A stretch of DNA of 64,000 nucleotides from Chlorobium sp. (GTDB taxonomy: Bacteria; Bacteroidota; Chlorobiia; Chlorobiales; Chlorobiaceae), in NCBI GenBank assembly GCA_005843835.1, contig SZXZ01000011.1, positions 1 to 64,000 on the forward strand, written 5' to 3'. Of the stretch, positions 10,772 through 21,864 are shown in pieces. Numbering within the stretch: the first letter of the stretch is position 1; each line of letters starts with the position of its first letter. Made by a program: the position numbers and the translations under genes. The notes under the pieces are model-generated. The model saw nothing but the letters and a program-made list of their open reading frames with translations. It was not told the DNA's origin and did no database searches.

Positions 10772-10819
10772 AAGAGCATGAATCAGTTTTACTGATTCGC
10801 CCCGATTATAATCCGATTA

Positions 10820-10863
10820 AAAAAGGGCAGATTACTGTAAAAGGTAATCAGTCCTTTTTTTTA
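10820..10863. terminator. Rho-independent terminator at convergent gene ends
   Basis: gattac...gtaatc stem with a T-run on + strand; overlaps the last codons of folK. Confidence 0.7.
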
Positions 10864-11359
10864 TGGTGATTTCTTCTTTTAGCTTTATAAGTACAGAACG
10901 GTCAATGCAGTTGTTGAGAAGTTGGAGCATAGTCTGCAGTATAGATGGGTGTAAAGGATTAGCAATATCAAGTAATGGGATAAGTACAAATTTTCTTTTA
11001 TGCATTTCACGATGCGGGATGGAAAGAGTTTCAGTCTGAAAACAAGTATCACCGTAAAGGAGAATGTCAAGATCAATAACCCGTGGACTCCAGCGTGGAT
11101 ATTTGTCAGGTCTTCCAAGATCCTGTTCGATGATCTTGCAATACTTGCGAAGTTCTTCTGGTGAAAGGGAGGTCTCAAGAAGGATGACGCCGTTATAAAA
11201 TCGGTTCTGTTCTGTTTCACCTACCGGTTCGGTCATATATATCGACGATACCTTGAGGACCGATGTATTGTCAAGCAGCCCGAGCTGGTCCACAGCATCC
11301 TGAATATGCCCGAGACGGCTCCCGATATTGGAACCTATCCCGATAAATACCTTGTACAT
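10832..11359 (-). CDS. folK: 2-amino-4-hydroxy-6-hydroxymethyldihydropteridine pyrophosphokinase
   Basis: MYKVFIGIGSNIGSR..., RWSPRVIDLDILLYGD; internal Met preferred over the ORF-track start because of folB overlap. Confidence 0.92.
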   Translation of the reverse strand: MYKVFIGIGSNIGSRLGHIQDAVDQLGLLDNTSVLKVSSIYMTEPVGETEQNRFYNGVILLETSLSPEELRKYCKIIEQDLGRPDKYPRWSPRVIDLDILLYGDTCFQTETLSIPHREMHKRKFVLIPLLDIANPLHPSILQTMLQLLNNCIDRSVLIKLKEEITIKKRTDYLLQ

Positions 11360-11369
11360 GCTCATTATT

Positions 11370-11747
11370 TCATGAACGGTTGATAGAGTAATCTGCCTCT
11401 GCGAAGTCGCAGATACCATCAACCGGGGGGTTGCGTTTTCGAACCTTGATGCTGACCCGGTCAAGAACTGAAAAATCATGCAAAAGCTCATTGGCTATTT
11501 TATAAGCCACAGCTTCAATAAGAAAGTATTTCTTATGGGTTAAAGCTTCCCTGATCTTTCTGTATACAGCACCGTAGTCCACTGTTTTAGTAATGTCATC
11601 GTTTTCCGCCGCCTCGGTGAAGTCAAAGGAAAGTTCCGCATCAACTTCATATTTAGCCCCTACAGTGTGCTCTTCCTTAAGTACACCATGGTGCGCATAG
11701 AAAACAATATTAGTCAACCGTACGCAGGAATGGGAGTACTGTGTCAT
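11370..11747 (-). CDS. folB: dihydroneopterin aldolase
   Basis: [19 protein letters not shown] motif; adjacent to folK. Confidence 0.92.
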   Translation of the reverse strand: MTQYSHSCVRLTNIVFYAHHGVLKEEHTVGAKYEVDAELSFDFTEAAENDDITKTVDYGAVYRKIREALTHKKYFLIEAVAYKIANELLHDFSVLDRVSIKVRKRNPPVDGICDFAEADYSINRS

Positions 11748-11930
11748 GAAATCTTAAAGTGATGAGTTCAAAAAAAACGGATAATCTTAATGAGAAAAGT
11801 CTCAAATTAAAAGCGACCTGTAACGTTTAAAGTGAAAAAAAAGTCGTGTCTTTCGAGGAAAGGGTTAAGCCTGAATATAACTGGTTAAAAGAGCAAAGTA
11901 ACCGGTCTTTTGCAGTCAGGTGGCTTCATT

Positions 11931-12278
11931 TCAGGACTGTACTCGAGGTTTGACTTCTTTGTTGTATTTGTTGCCGATAACCTCACATTCCGGAACACAA
12001 TACCATAACAGCATATCGGAGTTGCCATCATTCAAAATTTTAAAACTCCCCGATTCAACAACAACCTCAACCACATAATCAGCCCATTGTAAAAGGTCTC
12101 CTTCATAAATCTCATGACCATCTTTGTCGTAGAGTCCAGAAAACTGAAGCCATTCAGATACTTGTCTGAAATCAAGAAAATCGACATTCCTTGTATTCAC
12201 TGTTGAAAACTGCCAGCTTTTTTGATGGGATGTAATGTGCTGAAAGAGTGCTTTGAATTTTATCTTGTTTATATCCAT
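11931..12278 (-). CDS. YopX-like (phage-type) protein
   Basis: QFSGLYDKDGHEIYEGDLLQ ... CEVIGNKYNKE resembles the YopX domain. Confidence 0.75.
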   Translation of the reverse strand: MDINKIKFKALFQHITSHQKSWQFSTVNTRNVDFLDFRQVSEWLQFSGLYDKDGHEIYEGDLLQWADYVVEVVVESGSFKILNDGNSDMLLWYCVPECEVIGNKYNKEVKPRVQS

Positions 12279-12567
12279 AACAGTAAATAAAAAACCTGGA
12301 AACAGGGCAGGGTTTCAAGGTTATTCCAGAAGCTGGTATCTGCCTATACCGCATAACTTTCAATATAGTAATTCCGTATCTCGTTATAAAATGAGGTATA
12401 AAATCATAAACTATCGGGGGCCATAATTGCTTTGATTCAAACGAAGGTTAACGCGCGTTTATTTATGAGTGCAGAGTCATGGAGGAAGAAGGTTTCTCAA
12501 AAAAAGTCTAAATTTCGCTACCTTCAAGGCGAACAACCATTTTATTAATGTATTAAGAACGGCAAAT

Positions 12568-13446
12568 ATGAAGAATTTGGCTCGTGATGATTTTTACGAG
12601 GGGTGCCGTGCAAGAGCAATTATGCTTGCTCTCGAGGAAGATCGCTATACTGGCGATATTACCACGCTCGCAACTATTGAGCCTTTACAGGAAGGCCTTG
12701 CTGTGATCAAAGCCAAGGAAAGTGGTATTGTCGGCGGCGTTGACGTTGCAGTTCAGGTATTCGCCGCTTGCGATCCCGATCTGTCGGTTATCCTTCATCG
12801 TAAAGATGGCGAAGCAGTCCAATGTGGTGACATGATTCTTGAAGTCAAGGGCAAACTCGCTCCGTTGCTTATCGGTGAGCGTACAACGCTTAATTTCATG
12901 CAGCGTATGTCTGGAATAGCTACCAGAACAAGGACTTATGTTGAAAAGGTAAGCCATACAAAAGCTAAAATTCTCGATACTCGGAAAACCGTTCCCGGTC
13001 TGCGATATTTTGACAAAGAGGCGGTCAGGATAGGCGGAGGGGTAAACCATCGTTTTGGTCTGTTCGATATGATTCTTATCAAGGATAACCATATCGATGC
13101 TGCAGGTGGAATTGCAAAAGCAATTCGCTTGTCACAAAAATACAGAGAAAAAAAACACATCGACGTGCAGATCGAAACAGAGGTCCGCTCCATGGATGAG
13201 TTAAGCAGAGCACTTGTTTGCGCCCCTGATATCATACTGCTCGATAACTTTACGCCCGATCTCATCAACGAAGCTGTTATTTATGTCAAATCAGCCTGCA
13301 GCAGTGTCATTCTCGAAGCTTCCGGAAATATTGGTATGCACAATGTGCGTGAAGTTGCCGAAACAGGTGTTGATTTTATTTCAATTGGTGAATTGACTCA
13401 TAGCGTCAAAGCTCTTGATCTATCGATGACAATTGTGCTCATTTGA
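12568..13446 (+). CDS. nadC: nicotinate-nucleotide pyrophosphorylase (carboxylating)
   Basis: TLNFMQRMSGIAT, LDTRKTVPGLR, SIGELTHS motifs; start placed at MKNLARDDF. Confidence 0.94.
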   Translation: MKNLARDDFYEGCRARAIMLALEEDRYTGDITTLATIEPLQEGLAVIKAKESGIVGGVDVAVQVFAACDPDLSVILHRKDGEAVQCGDMILEVKGKLAPLLIGERTTLNFMQRMSGIATRTRTYVEKVSHTKAKILDTRKTVPGLRYFDKEAVRIGGGVNHRFGLFDMILIKDNHIDAAGGIAKAIRLSQKYREKKHIDVQIETEVRSMDELSRALVCAPDIILLDNFTPDLINEAVIYVKSACSSVILEASGNIGMHNVREVAETGVDFISIGELTHSVKALDLSMTIVLI

Positions 13447-13456
13447 AGAACTGCAT

Positions 13457-13819
13457 ATGGATATAGGAGTGGACATTGTCGACCTTGACCGGATCGAAAG
13501 AGTATACAAGCGGTTCGGAATTAAGTTTCTGCAGAAGTTTCTGACAGAAGAGGAAATTGCTGTTTGTCTCCGTAAATCACAGGTCATAGCAAGTGTCGCG
13601 GGTCGCTTTGCTGCAAAAGAAGCTGTTGTAAAGGCTCTTGGAACAGGATTTTCCGGTGGCATTCACTGGAAAAGCTTTGAAATATTCAATGACGACAGAG
13701 GCTGCCCATATGTGCGACATGGTGAAACCGGTTGTTTCCCTTCTGGATGCGCAATCAAATTATCCATCGCTCACGACCGCCACTCTGCAATAGCCACAGC
13801 TCTGATTGACAGAGTATGA
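13457..13819 (+). CDS. acpS: holo-[acyl-carrier-protein] synthase
   Basis: MDIGVDIVDLDRIE, FAAKEAVVKALG. Confidence 0.94.
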   Translation: MDIGVDIVDLDRIERVYKRFGIKFLQKFLTEEEIAVCLRKSQVIASVAGRFAAKEAVVKALGTGFSGGIHWKSFEIFNDDRGCPYVRHGETGCFPSGCAIKLSIAHDRHSAIATALIDRV

Positions 13820-13867
13820 ATGACATGGTAATAGAGTGAGTTTTGTTGTTTTTACGAACAAAAAAAA

Positions 13868-13902
13868 ACCAGGAGTCGTTTATCATACTCCTGCTTTTTT
13901 TG
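13868..13902. terminator. terminator between convergent acpS and tig
   Basis: aggagt-loop-actcct with flanking A-run/T-run (bidirectional). Confidence 0.85.
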
Positions 13903-13926
13903 TTTATACCTCTTTGATATGCCGGA

Positions 13927-15204
13927 TTAGTGAGCTGGAACCGGAGTATCTTCTTCGGTGATTGTTACCGTAGACTTGATGATGTCGTAGATTTTGTCTT
14001 TAAGGATGGTATCAGTGATGTAATCCCTGAATTCAGCGGACATATAAGTATTCAAGAGATCTTCAGAATCTGCAGCGCCGGTTTTAACTGCTTCTTTTTC
14101 TGCATAAGCCTTGATATCATCGTCCGATACAGAAAGTTCGCTAAGTTCTGCTATTTTTTGGCTGATAAGAAGCCACTGAGCGTGTCTTATCGCATTAGGT
14201 TTCATCGAAAGGCGGAACTGCTCTTCGTCAAACCCTTTGGGGAAGCGTCCACCCATTTGGCGTTTGGCATTTTCAATAAGCATTTTTGAAAATGATGCTA
14301 TCATCGATTCCGGGGCAGGTACTGGATTTTCCTCAATCAGTTTTGCCGAAATCGATTCAAGCAAATCCTCGTCAGATTTCATGAGAAAGTGCTGTTCTAT
14401 CTGGATACGAACATCTGCAGAAAAATCAGCAACTTTTTCGAAGCGCTGGCCTGTGAGTTCCTTAACCAGGTCATCAGTCAATTCAGGCAGTTCAAGTTGT
14501 TTGATCTCACTGATTGTAACACGGTATCGTGAAGGCTCTTCACTAGGATCTTTCCGATCGTTTTCAATTTCAACACTGTCACCCGATTTTTTGCCGATAA
14601 GGACTTTACGGAACGGATTTTCTTCAGGCAGATACTCGAGGTTGAAATGATGGTTTTCTGTTTTCTCATTCTCAAGCGGTTCGCCGGCTTCATTCAGTTT
14701 GTAGACATCTCCGATAACAGTGTCTTTTGATGTCGCTTCTCCATCAACCGAAACTAAGGTGCCATGACCTTTCAAAATAAGGTTTATTTCATTCTGGACA
14801 TCCTCATCGGTGACTGTATAGACGGCTTTGGTAAATGTATATCCACTGAAATCTTTAACATCAAATTCGGGATGAATTTCATAAGAAAGCTTAAGAGTAA
14901 GCTGATCAGGCGTGAAGGTGAAATTGATGATCTGTGCCCGACTTGCCGGTTTAATTTTTTCAGCTTCAGCAATTTCTTCAAAATATTTTGATGCCATTTT
15001 TTCAGCGATGGTAGCCTCAATAGATGGCCCGGCCAGTTTTTTAATCAAGCCGGCAGGGGCATGCCCTTTTCTGAAACCCTTGATCTGAATGCTTCTCTTG
15101 GCTTCTTCCAGTTCCTGGTTATATTCGGTACCGAACTCTTCTGCGGAAAGAATAATTTCAAGTTCCTGTTCGGTTTCGCTGACGTTCGTGATATTCTTTT
15201 GCAA
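13927..15204 (-). CDS. tig: trigger factor
   Basis: N-terminal ribosome-binding domain [10 protein letters not shown]; 425 aa. Confidence 0.93.
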   Translation of the reverse strand: MQKNITNVSETEQELEIILSAEEFGTEYNQELEEAKRSIQIKGFRKGHAPAGLIKKLAGPSIEATIAEKMASKYFEEIAEAEKIKPASRAQIINFTFTPDQLTLKLSYEIHPEFDVKDFSGYTFTKAVYTVTDEDVQNEINLILKGHGTLVSVDGEATSKDTVIGDVYKLNEAGEPLENEKTENHHFNLEYLPEENPFRKVLIGKKSGDSVEIENDRKDPSEEPSRYRVTISEIKQLELPELTDDLVKELTGQRFEKVADFSADVRIQIEQHFLMKSDEDLLESISAKLIEENPVPAPESMIASFSKMLIENAKRQMGGRFPKGFDEEQFRLSMKPNAIRHAQWLLISQKIAELSELSVSDDDIKAYAEKEAVKTGAADSEDLLNTYMSAEFRDYITDTILKDKIYDIIKSTVTITEEDTPVPAH

Positions 15205-15302
15205 AGCTATCTCTGGTTAATTGGTAATTGTGAAAAATTAAAAGTTACGAAGATACGAATTATTCCTGTTTTAATAAAACGGAGCATCGCCTGACTTTCT
15301 CT

Positions 15303-16583
15303 TTACTTCTTTGGCTTATAAACCAGTGTTGAATAAGGCGCATCACGAAGCAGCAATGCAGCAGCTTCGGCAATATCATCTGCCGTGACCATCTCGACAC
15401 CTGCTATTTTTTCTTCAGGTTCAATATATCTGCCAAAATATGAAATGTCTGATGCCAACTGTGACATACGGCGTGTCATTTTTTCCATACCCATAATATG
15501 CGAGCCCAGCAGTTTTGTTTTTGCTGCCTGAAGTTCTTCAGGATCTGGATTTTTTAGTGAATCACTCTGGAGTATCTCTTTGATAAGTTCCAGTGTGACC
15601 TTTGTTTTATTGCTGTCAGTACCGGCATAGATGTTCATTGTTGTCAAATCGTCGAAAAAGCTGACCGATGAATAGACGTTGTAAGCCAAACCGCGCTTTT
15701 CACGAAGTTCAAGATTGAGCATCGAACTCATGCCGTTTCCGAGCATAGAGTTAAGTACCATCTGACTGTAAAAGTGTGCATCGTTTCTTGCTATTGCAGT
15801 GCCCAGAACGATCTGCGCCTGGCAGACTCTTTTTTTCAGGGTCAATGAAAAAGGGGTGTAATCTTCTGTCGTAAAAGGCTGGCGAACATACTTGTTGCGT
15901 TTAGGTTCTCGGAGTTTTCCAAGAAATTTTTCACTAAGTCGCATGATCTCATCATGATGTACTTTTCCGGTTGCCGTGAGTATCATTTTCTGCGGTACAT
16001 AGTGATCCCGCATAAAGTTTTTAAGATTTTTATCCGTGAAATTTGTGACGCTTTCCTCAGTACCTAGAATTGGTCTGCCAAGAGGGTGCCCTGGAAAAGA
16101 GCGAAGATCAAACTCTTCAAAAATAAGTTCTTCAGGAGTGTCGTTGACACTGCTAATTTCTTCAATAACAACCTCTTTTTCTTTTGTGATTTCTTCCGGG
16201 GGAAAAACCGGGTCACAAACAAGATCCGAGAGCAGGTCAAAAGATGGCTCCAGATGTTCGGCGAGGCAACGAAGATAGATGCAGGTTTGTTCTTTGGTAG
16301 TGAAGGCATCAAGGTAGCCTCCGTTCTTTTCAATATTTCTAGCAATATCAATGTACGAACGTCGACCGGTCCCTTTAAACAGAGCGTGTTCAATAAAATG
16401 TGCCAATCCCTGGCACTGGTCGGTGTCATCGCGCGATCCTGCATCAATCTGAATACCAAGAGTAATGCTTTGTACATAAGGCACTGCATCGGTGACAATG
16501 GTCAAACCGTTACTCAGTATATTTTGCTGAACCGATGCTTGATAAGTCGGTGTTGAGGGATGCAGAGTTTTATCTTTTGACAT
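15303..16583 (-). CDS. M16 family zinc metallopeptidase (processing protease-like)
   Basis: GLAHFIEHALFKGT (HxxEH), downstream E; 426 aa. Confidence 0.92.
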   Translation of the reverse strand: MSKDKTLHPSTPTYQASVQQNILSNGLTIVTDAVPYVQSITLGIQIDAGSRDDTDQCQGLAHFIEHALFKGTGRRSYIDIARNIEKNGGYLDAFTTKEQTCIYLRCLAEHLEPSFDLLSDLVCDPVFPPEEITKEKEVVIEEISSVNDTPEELIFEEFDLRSFPGHPLGRPILGTEESVTNFTDKNLKNFMRDHYVPQKMILTATGKVHHDEIMRLSEKFLGKLREPKRNKYVRQPFTTEDYTPFSLTLKKRVCQAQIVLGTAIARNDAHFYSQMVLNSMLGNGMSSMLNLELREKRGLAYNVYSSVSFFDDLTTMNIYAGTDSNKTKVTLELIKEILQSDSLKNPDPEELQAAKTKLLGSHIMGMEKMTRRMSQLASDISYFGRYIEPEEKIAGVEMVTADDIAEAAALLLRDAPYSTLVYKPKK

Positions 16584-16830
16584 TACTGAATAATTTTCTA
16601 ATGCTTGTGACAGGAATTGAGTGCAATGTAGTTTTAATTCTTATTTTTATGAACAGCGAAGCTTTGACGTCATTTATACGTTATTGCCGAAAATTCGCTT
16701 ATTTTACACTAGATTGTGGCAGTAAAAGACTTTTATTCCGGTATACTAAAACCAAGGAACCTGCAAAAAGGTTTATTGCCGGATTATCAACCGAATAAAC
16801 GCAAAGAAGGCTGAAAATATTCAGCATGTA

Positions 16831-17820
16831 ATGCTAAAATCATTAATAGTAGTAACCGGTGCGACCGGATACATAGGATCTCAGCTCGTTTTTGCGCTGC
16901 TTTCAAAATATTCAGAAAAGTTCACGGTCAGAGTGATTGCTCGGAAGAGTTCAGACTGCTCCTTTCTTGAGGGTCTTCCTGTTGAAATCGTATATGCGGA
17001 CCTGCTGAATACTCTTGCGCTCACGGATGCGTTTAAAGGTGCTGATACCGTTTTTCATTGTGCCGGGTTTATTTCCTATACCCGAAATTTCCGTAATGCG
17101 CTTTATGATATCAATGTTCTCGGAACGAGAAACGTTGTCAATGCCTCTCTCTTCAACGGAGTCCGAAAGTTGGTAGTAACTAGCTCTATTGCAGCTATAG
17201 GCGCCACAGAGGACGGTGCACCTGCCAGCGAATCAACATCTTTTCAGGAATGGCAGCGCCGAAATGGCTACATGGAGGCGAAACATCTTGCTGAACTCGA
17301 AGCATTGCGCGGTGTGGCAGAAGGACTGGATGTCGTCATGGTGAATCCTGGAGTTGTTATTGGGACCGACCGCAGAAATCCAGCCTCGGTAAGTTCATCA
17401 AATGACGTTCTTCGATTGATCTATCAAGGAAAGTTGCCGCTCTATCCGTCAGGAAGTACTGGTTTTGTTGATGTACGCGATGTAGCTGATGCACATATTG
17501 CAGCATGGGAAACAGGACGCTCTGGCGAGCGTTATATCATCGTTGGTTATAACCTGCTGTTTCGTGACCTGTTTGACCGTATCGGCACTTTAGCCGGCAG
17601 CAGCATCAGGCATACATATATGGTGCCGCAAAGCATGGGGATCCTTGCTGGTTTTGGTGGTGAACTCTGGTCGATGCTGTCCAACAGACCCTCCGTTATC
17701 AGTTTTGAAAGCATACGTATTTCATCAAGAATGCTTGCATACAGCAATACCAGGTCATTGGAGGAATTGAGTTTGAGTTACCGGGAGCTGTCTGAAACGC
17801 TTAACACCATTATAATCTGA
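16831..17820 (+). CDS. NAD-dependent epimerase/dehydratase (SDR)
   Basis: [21 protein letters not shown]. Confidence 0.9.
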   Translation: MLKSLIVVTGATGYIGSQLVFALLSKYSEKFTVRVIARKSSDCSFLEGLPVEIVYADLLNTLALTDAFKGADTVFHCAGFISYTRNFRNALYDINVLGTRNVVNASLFNGVRKLVVTSSIAAIGATEDGAPASESTSFQEWQRRNGYMEAKHLAELEALRGVAEGLDVVMVNPGVVIGTDRRNPASVSSSNDVLRLIYQGKLPLYPSGSTGFVDVRDVADAHIAAWETGRSGERYIIVGYNLLFRDLFDRIGTLAGSSIRHTYMVPQSMGILAGFGGELWSMLSNRPSVISFESIRISSRMLAYSNTRSLEELSLSYRELSETLNTIII

Positions 17821-17860
17821 AGGATCTGTTTTATTTATCCAATTTTATCACATTTGTTCT

Positions 17861-18907
17861 ATGGATACTAAAAAAAATGACACTAAGGTCGTTACTGTTG
17901 ATCCGGCAAAACTCAAACAACTCAACCTTGCCGTTGAAGCGCTCGAAAAACAGTTCGGCAAAGGAGCCATCATGCGTCTGGGTGACGATTCAGCAGTTAT
18001 GAAAGTTCTCTCCATTTCAACGGGATCGATGGCTCTTGATTTTGCACTTGGTGTAGGTGGGTTGCCACGAGGGCGTGTAACTGAAATTTACGGACCTGAA
18101 TCATCAGGAAAAACTACCCTTGCCCTGCATGTTATTGCAGAAGCTCAGAAAGAGGGTGGAATAGCGGCTATTGTGGATGCCGAACATGCCTTTGATCCTT
18201 CATACGCTCGAAAGCTCGGTGTTGATATCAATGCTCTGCTTATCAGTCAGCCTGAATCAGGTGAACAGGCGCTCTCAATTGTTGAAACTCTTGTCAGGAG
18301 CGGAGCCATTGATGTTGTGGTGGTCGATTCTGTAGCAGCGCTTGTGCCTCAAGCTGAGCTTGAAGGCGAAATGGGCGACAGTGTCATGGGTCTGCAGGCC
18401 AGGCTTATGAGCCAGGCTTTGCGCAAGCTTACAGGAGCTATTTCCAAATCAAGCTGTGTATGTATTTTCATCAACCAGCTTCGCGATAAAATCGGGGTTA
18501 TGTACGGCAGCCCAGAAACGACAACTGGTGGCAAAGCTTTGAAATTTTATTCATCCGTACGTCTTGATATCCGTAAAATAGCCCAGATCAAGGATGGTGA
18601 AGAAAGTACCGGGAACCGGACCAGGGTCAAAGTTGTTAAAAACAAGGTTGCTCCTCCATTTAAGACAGCAGAGTTTGATATCCTTTACGGAGAAGGTATT
18701 TCCGCTATTGGAGAACTGATCGATCTGGCAGTAGAGTTTGGTGTGGTAAAAAAAGCCGGGTCATGGTTCAGTTATGGCCAGGATAAACTTGGTCAGGGAC
18801 GAGAAACCGTCAAGAAGGCTCTTCGAGAAGATCCTTCTCTTTATGCAAAAATTCATGCGCAGGTTAAAGAATTAATGTCAAATCCTGCTGAGATCATTAA
18901 TGGATAG
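17861..18907 (+). CDS. recA: recombinase A
   Basis: [13 protein letters not shown], full RecA core. Confidence 0.98.
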   Translation: MDTKKNDTKVVTVDPAKLKQLNLAVEALEKQFGKGAIMRLGDDSAVMKVLSISTGSMALDFALGVGGLPRGRVTEIYGPESSGKTTLALHVIAEAQKEGGIAAIVDAEHAFDPSYARKLGVDINALLISQPESGEQALSIVETLVRSGAIDVVVVDSVAALVPQAELEGEMGDSVMGLQARLMSQALRKLTGAISKSSCVCIFINQLRDKIGVMYGSPETTTGGKALKFYSSVRLDIRKIAQIKDGEESTGNRTRVKVVKNKVAPPFKTAEFDILYGEGISAIGELIDLAVEFGVVKKAGSWFSYGQDKLGQGRETVKKALREDPSLYAKIHAQVKELMSNPAEIING

Positions 18908-18909
18908 GT

Positions 18910-19953
18910 ATGAAAATCGGAACCATTGCTATTGACCGTCCTGTAATACTTGCCCCTATGGAAGATGTAACCGACAGGGCATTCAGGCAACTGTGCAAAC
19001 GTCATGGCGCGGACATTGTCTATACAGAGTTTATAAGTGCTGAAGCCTTGCGCAGGGGTGTTGAAAAGTCTGTGCGCAAACTTACAGCCGATGCGGTAGA
19101 AAGACCGCTTGCAATCCAGATTTTCGGAAGCAGTGTTGAGTCGATGATAGAGGCAGCGGTAATCGCTGAAGAGTATAGTCCGGATTATCTTGATATCAAT
19201 TTCGGATGCCCAACCAAAAAAGTTGCAGGTAAGGGTGCAGGTGCGGCTCTCCTGAGAGAGCCGGAAAAGATGGCAAGCATAGCAGAAGCAGTAGTCCGCG
19301 CGGTAAATATACCGGTGACAGCCAAAACAAGAATCGGATGGGACAGGGAATCGATTAATATTATTGATGTCCTTCATCGCCTGGAGGATGCAGGTATTCA
19401 GGCGATGGCTCTGCACGGTCGCACCAGGAGTGAAATGTATAAGGGCAGGGCGGACTGGAACTGGATTCGTGAAGTGAAACAGCATGCCCGGATACCTATC
19501 ATCGCAAATGGCGATATATGGACTGATGAGGATGCAGTTGCCATGTTTGACCAGACGGGTGCGGATGGTATCATGATAGGTCGTGGATCGATTGGAAATC
19601 CGTTTATATTTGAGCGTGCAAAGCACCTTTTGAAAACAGGGCAAAAAATGCCACTGCCGGACTTTCGGGAAAGGATACATGCTGCAATTGAGCATGTCAG
19701 GCTTTCAGTACAGTTCAAAGGCGAAAAATACGGCATTCTTGAAATGCGTCGTCATTATGCCACATATTTGAAAGGACTCAGGATGGTGTCAAGGGTACGC
19801 AACAAACTTGTTCGTGAAGACGGGTGGGAGCAGGTCATTGATATTCTTCTTGCGTATGAACAGGAATGCGAAGGATATGCAAAAGAGGGAACAATCCGCG
19901 ATGATGCGGAATATCTCAATGACCATTCCAATAGACTTGAATTAAATTACTAA
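18910..19953 (+). CDS. dusB: tRNA-dihydrouridine synthase
   Basis: DINFGCPTKKVAGKGAGAALL, LHGRTRSEMYKG. Confidence 0.93.
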   Translation: MKIGTIAIDRPVILAPMEDVTDRAFRQLCKRHGADIVYTEFISAEALRRGVEKSVRKLTADAVERPLAIQIFGSSVESMIEAAVIAEEYSPDYLDINFGCPTKKVAGKGAGAALLREPEKMASIAEAVVRAVNIPVTAKTRIGWDRESINIIDVLHRLEDAGIQAMALHGRTRSEMYKGRADWNWIREVKQHARIPIIANGDIWTDEDAVAMFDQTGADGIMIGRGSIGNPFIFERAKHLLKTGQKMPLPDFRERIHAAIEHVRLSVQFKGEKYGILEMRRHYATYLKGLRMVSRVRNKLVREDGWEQVIDILLAYEQECEGYAKEGTIRDDAEYLNDHSNRLELNY

Positions 19954-19973
19954 GTTTAAAATATATAATATTT

Positions 19974-20996
19974 ATGAGTAGCTCGGATTATCACTGTCGA
20001 GTAGCGGTGTTTGGTGCAACTGGCCTTGTCGGACGCACAATGCTTAAGGTTCTGGAAGAGAGAAATTTTCCGGTAACTGATATTGTCCCGATTGCTTCCG
20101 CACGAAGTGCCGGTCAGGCAGTGCAGTTTAAAGGACAGGATTATATTATCCAGGTTCCATCAAAAGAAGCGTTTCAGGGTGTCGATATCGCTCTTTTTTC
20201 GGCAGGCGCAACCGCTAGTAAACAGTGGGCTGCTGTTGCAGCAGCGGAAGGTGCGGTTGTTATCGATAATTCATCAGCTTTTCGTATGGATCCCGATGTG
20301 CCTCTTGTAGTTCCGGAGGTTAACCCTGGAGATATTTTCAAAGAGGATGGTACCCCGGAACATATTATTGCTAATCCAAACTGTTCAACCATTCAGATGG
20401 TAGTGGTACTCAAACCTCTTCATGATCTTTTTGGCGTAAAGAGGGTTGTGGTTTCGACCTATCAATCGGTTACCGGTAAAGGCAAGGTAGGCCGCGACGC
20501 TCTCGAAAGCGAACTTGCCGGAGAAAAGCAGGATGAATATACTCACTTTCATCAGATAGCATTTAACGCGGTCCCGCAGATTGATATGTTCACCGAGAAC
20601 GGCTACACTAAAGAAGAAATGAAGATGGTCAATGAGACTCGAAAGATCATGGGCGATGACACTCTGAGCATTTCTCCCACCACGGTACGCATACCTGTCT
20701 ATGGCGGTCATGGAGAATCCCTAAATATAGAACTTGCGAAAGATTTTGATATCGACCAGGTTCGCGACTTGCTTGCCGCTTCACCTGGGATCATCCTTCA
20801 GGACGACCCCTCAGCGCGGATTTATCCCATGCCGTTGACTTCATATGAGCGTGATGAGGTTTTTGTAGGAAGGATTCGACGTGATTACTGGCATCCGCAG
20901 ACCCTGAACATGTGGATTGTTGCCGATAACCTCAGAAAAGGTGCCGCAACCAATGCCGTTCAGATCGCAGAAGTTGTCAATACAAAAAGAAAGTAG
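19974..20996 (+). CDS. asd: aspartate-semialdehyde dehydrogenase
   Basis: FGATGLVGRTML, NPNCSTIQMVV active Cys, HGESLNIE. Confidence 0.95.
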   Translation: MSSSDYHCRVAVFGATGLVGRTMLKVLEERNFPVTDIVPIASARSAGQAVQFKGQDYIIQVPSKEAFQGVDIALFSAGATASKQWAAVAAAEGAVVIDNSSAFRMDPDVPLVVPEVNPGDIFKEDGTPEHIIANPNCSTIQMVVVLKPLHDLFGVKRVVVSTYQSVTGKGKVGRDALESELAGEKQDEYTHFHQIAFNAVPQIDMFTENGYTKEEMKMVNETRKIMGDDTLSISPTTVRIPVYGGHGESLNIELAKDFDIDQVRDLLAASPGIILQDDPSARIYPMPLTSYERDEVFVGRIRRDYWHPQTLNMWIVADNLRKGAATNAVQIAEVVNTKRK

Positions 20997-21003
20997 AGTT
21001 CGT

Positions 21004-21864
21004 TTATTCCATCAAAGCCATCAGCGCTGCGCTGATGGCTTTGACTGCCGAAGCGGAAGAAACAGCAAAGCGTTGCGGGTTACTTAGTGATATCGATGGT
21101 GGTAAACCGAGTGCTTTAAAGGTAATGGAAGTCTCTCTTCTTAAAAGTGCTATCATGGCTTTATTACTATTTGTGCCGGCAACCTGAACATCCGTTTCCC
21201 TGCAGACTCTATTTTCTGTGAGTACTTTTATAGCAAAGTATTCCATTTCTTCCCTGCTTTTTACCTTATGGTAAGCAAACGTTTCAATTCGTCCATTTCT
21301 TGCTATTGACAGGAGTACCGAATTGTTTCCAAGCTCAAGAATTACTTGCGGCTCTTCGGCGAACTTAGACAGGCAAACAAGAGGAAGTTGTATAGAACCA
21401 CTGAACACTATTTTGTGGTGGCTTGATAAAAAGAGTGCCAAAGTTTTGCACTCCTCATCTGGATAAAAGAGCAACAGGCGTTTTTCAAGTGTTTCGCTGC
21501 CGGCATGATCGCAATAACAGGTATGGTCGCAGCTGTATTTTTCGGGGTTGGTTAAAAAGTATCCCGCTTCAATTCTGCAGTACTCTTTACACTCATCTCG
21601 GCTTGCATTAGCAGGAAAGAAAGCAGGCAGAGGATAATACACTGTAGGTTCCACACATAGAGTCAGCTCTTCATCATGCCACTCTTCAAGGTGCTTGCCC
21701 AGCTTGTTAAGAAGACGCTTTCCTTTGCCCGAATTAAGGTCACCAAGATCGAATGGCAAAGTCTTGCAGTCAGTCAGGCTATATCCCGTAACCCCGGATG
21801 TTTTAAGCCGGACAACAGAGCATTCTGTTGAACTGATGAAGCATGCTATCTGGCTTTTGCTCAT
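21004..21864 (-). CDS. conserved hypothetical protein (possible actin-fold-like)
   Basis: 286 aa ORF between asd and a helix-hairpin-helix gene; no firm family recognised. Confidence 0.7.
   Translation of the reverse strand: MSKSQIACFISSTECSVVRLKTSGVTGYSLTDCKTLPFDLGDLNSGKGKRLLNKLGKHLEEWHDEELTLCVEPTVYYPLPAFFPANASRDECKEYCRIEAGYFLTNPEKYSCDHTCYCDHAGSETLEKRLLLFYPDEECKTLALFLSSHHKIVFSGSIQLPLVCLSKFAEEPQVILELGNNSVLLSIARNGRIETFAYHKVKSREEMEYFAIKVLTENRVCRETDVQVAGTNSNKAMIALLRRETSITFKALGLPPSISLSNPQRFAVSSASAVKAISAALMALME
21012..21044. repeat. 33-bp near-perfect palindrome (16-bp arms)
   Basis: tcaaagccatcagcgc-t-gcgctgatggctttga read directly. Confidence 0.95.

Noticed and set aside
18853-19695. 280-aa ORF on - strand
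   Set aside because: Antisense to the dus gene with Cys/His-rich, low-plausibility composition; shadow ORF.
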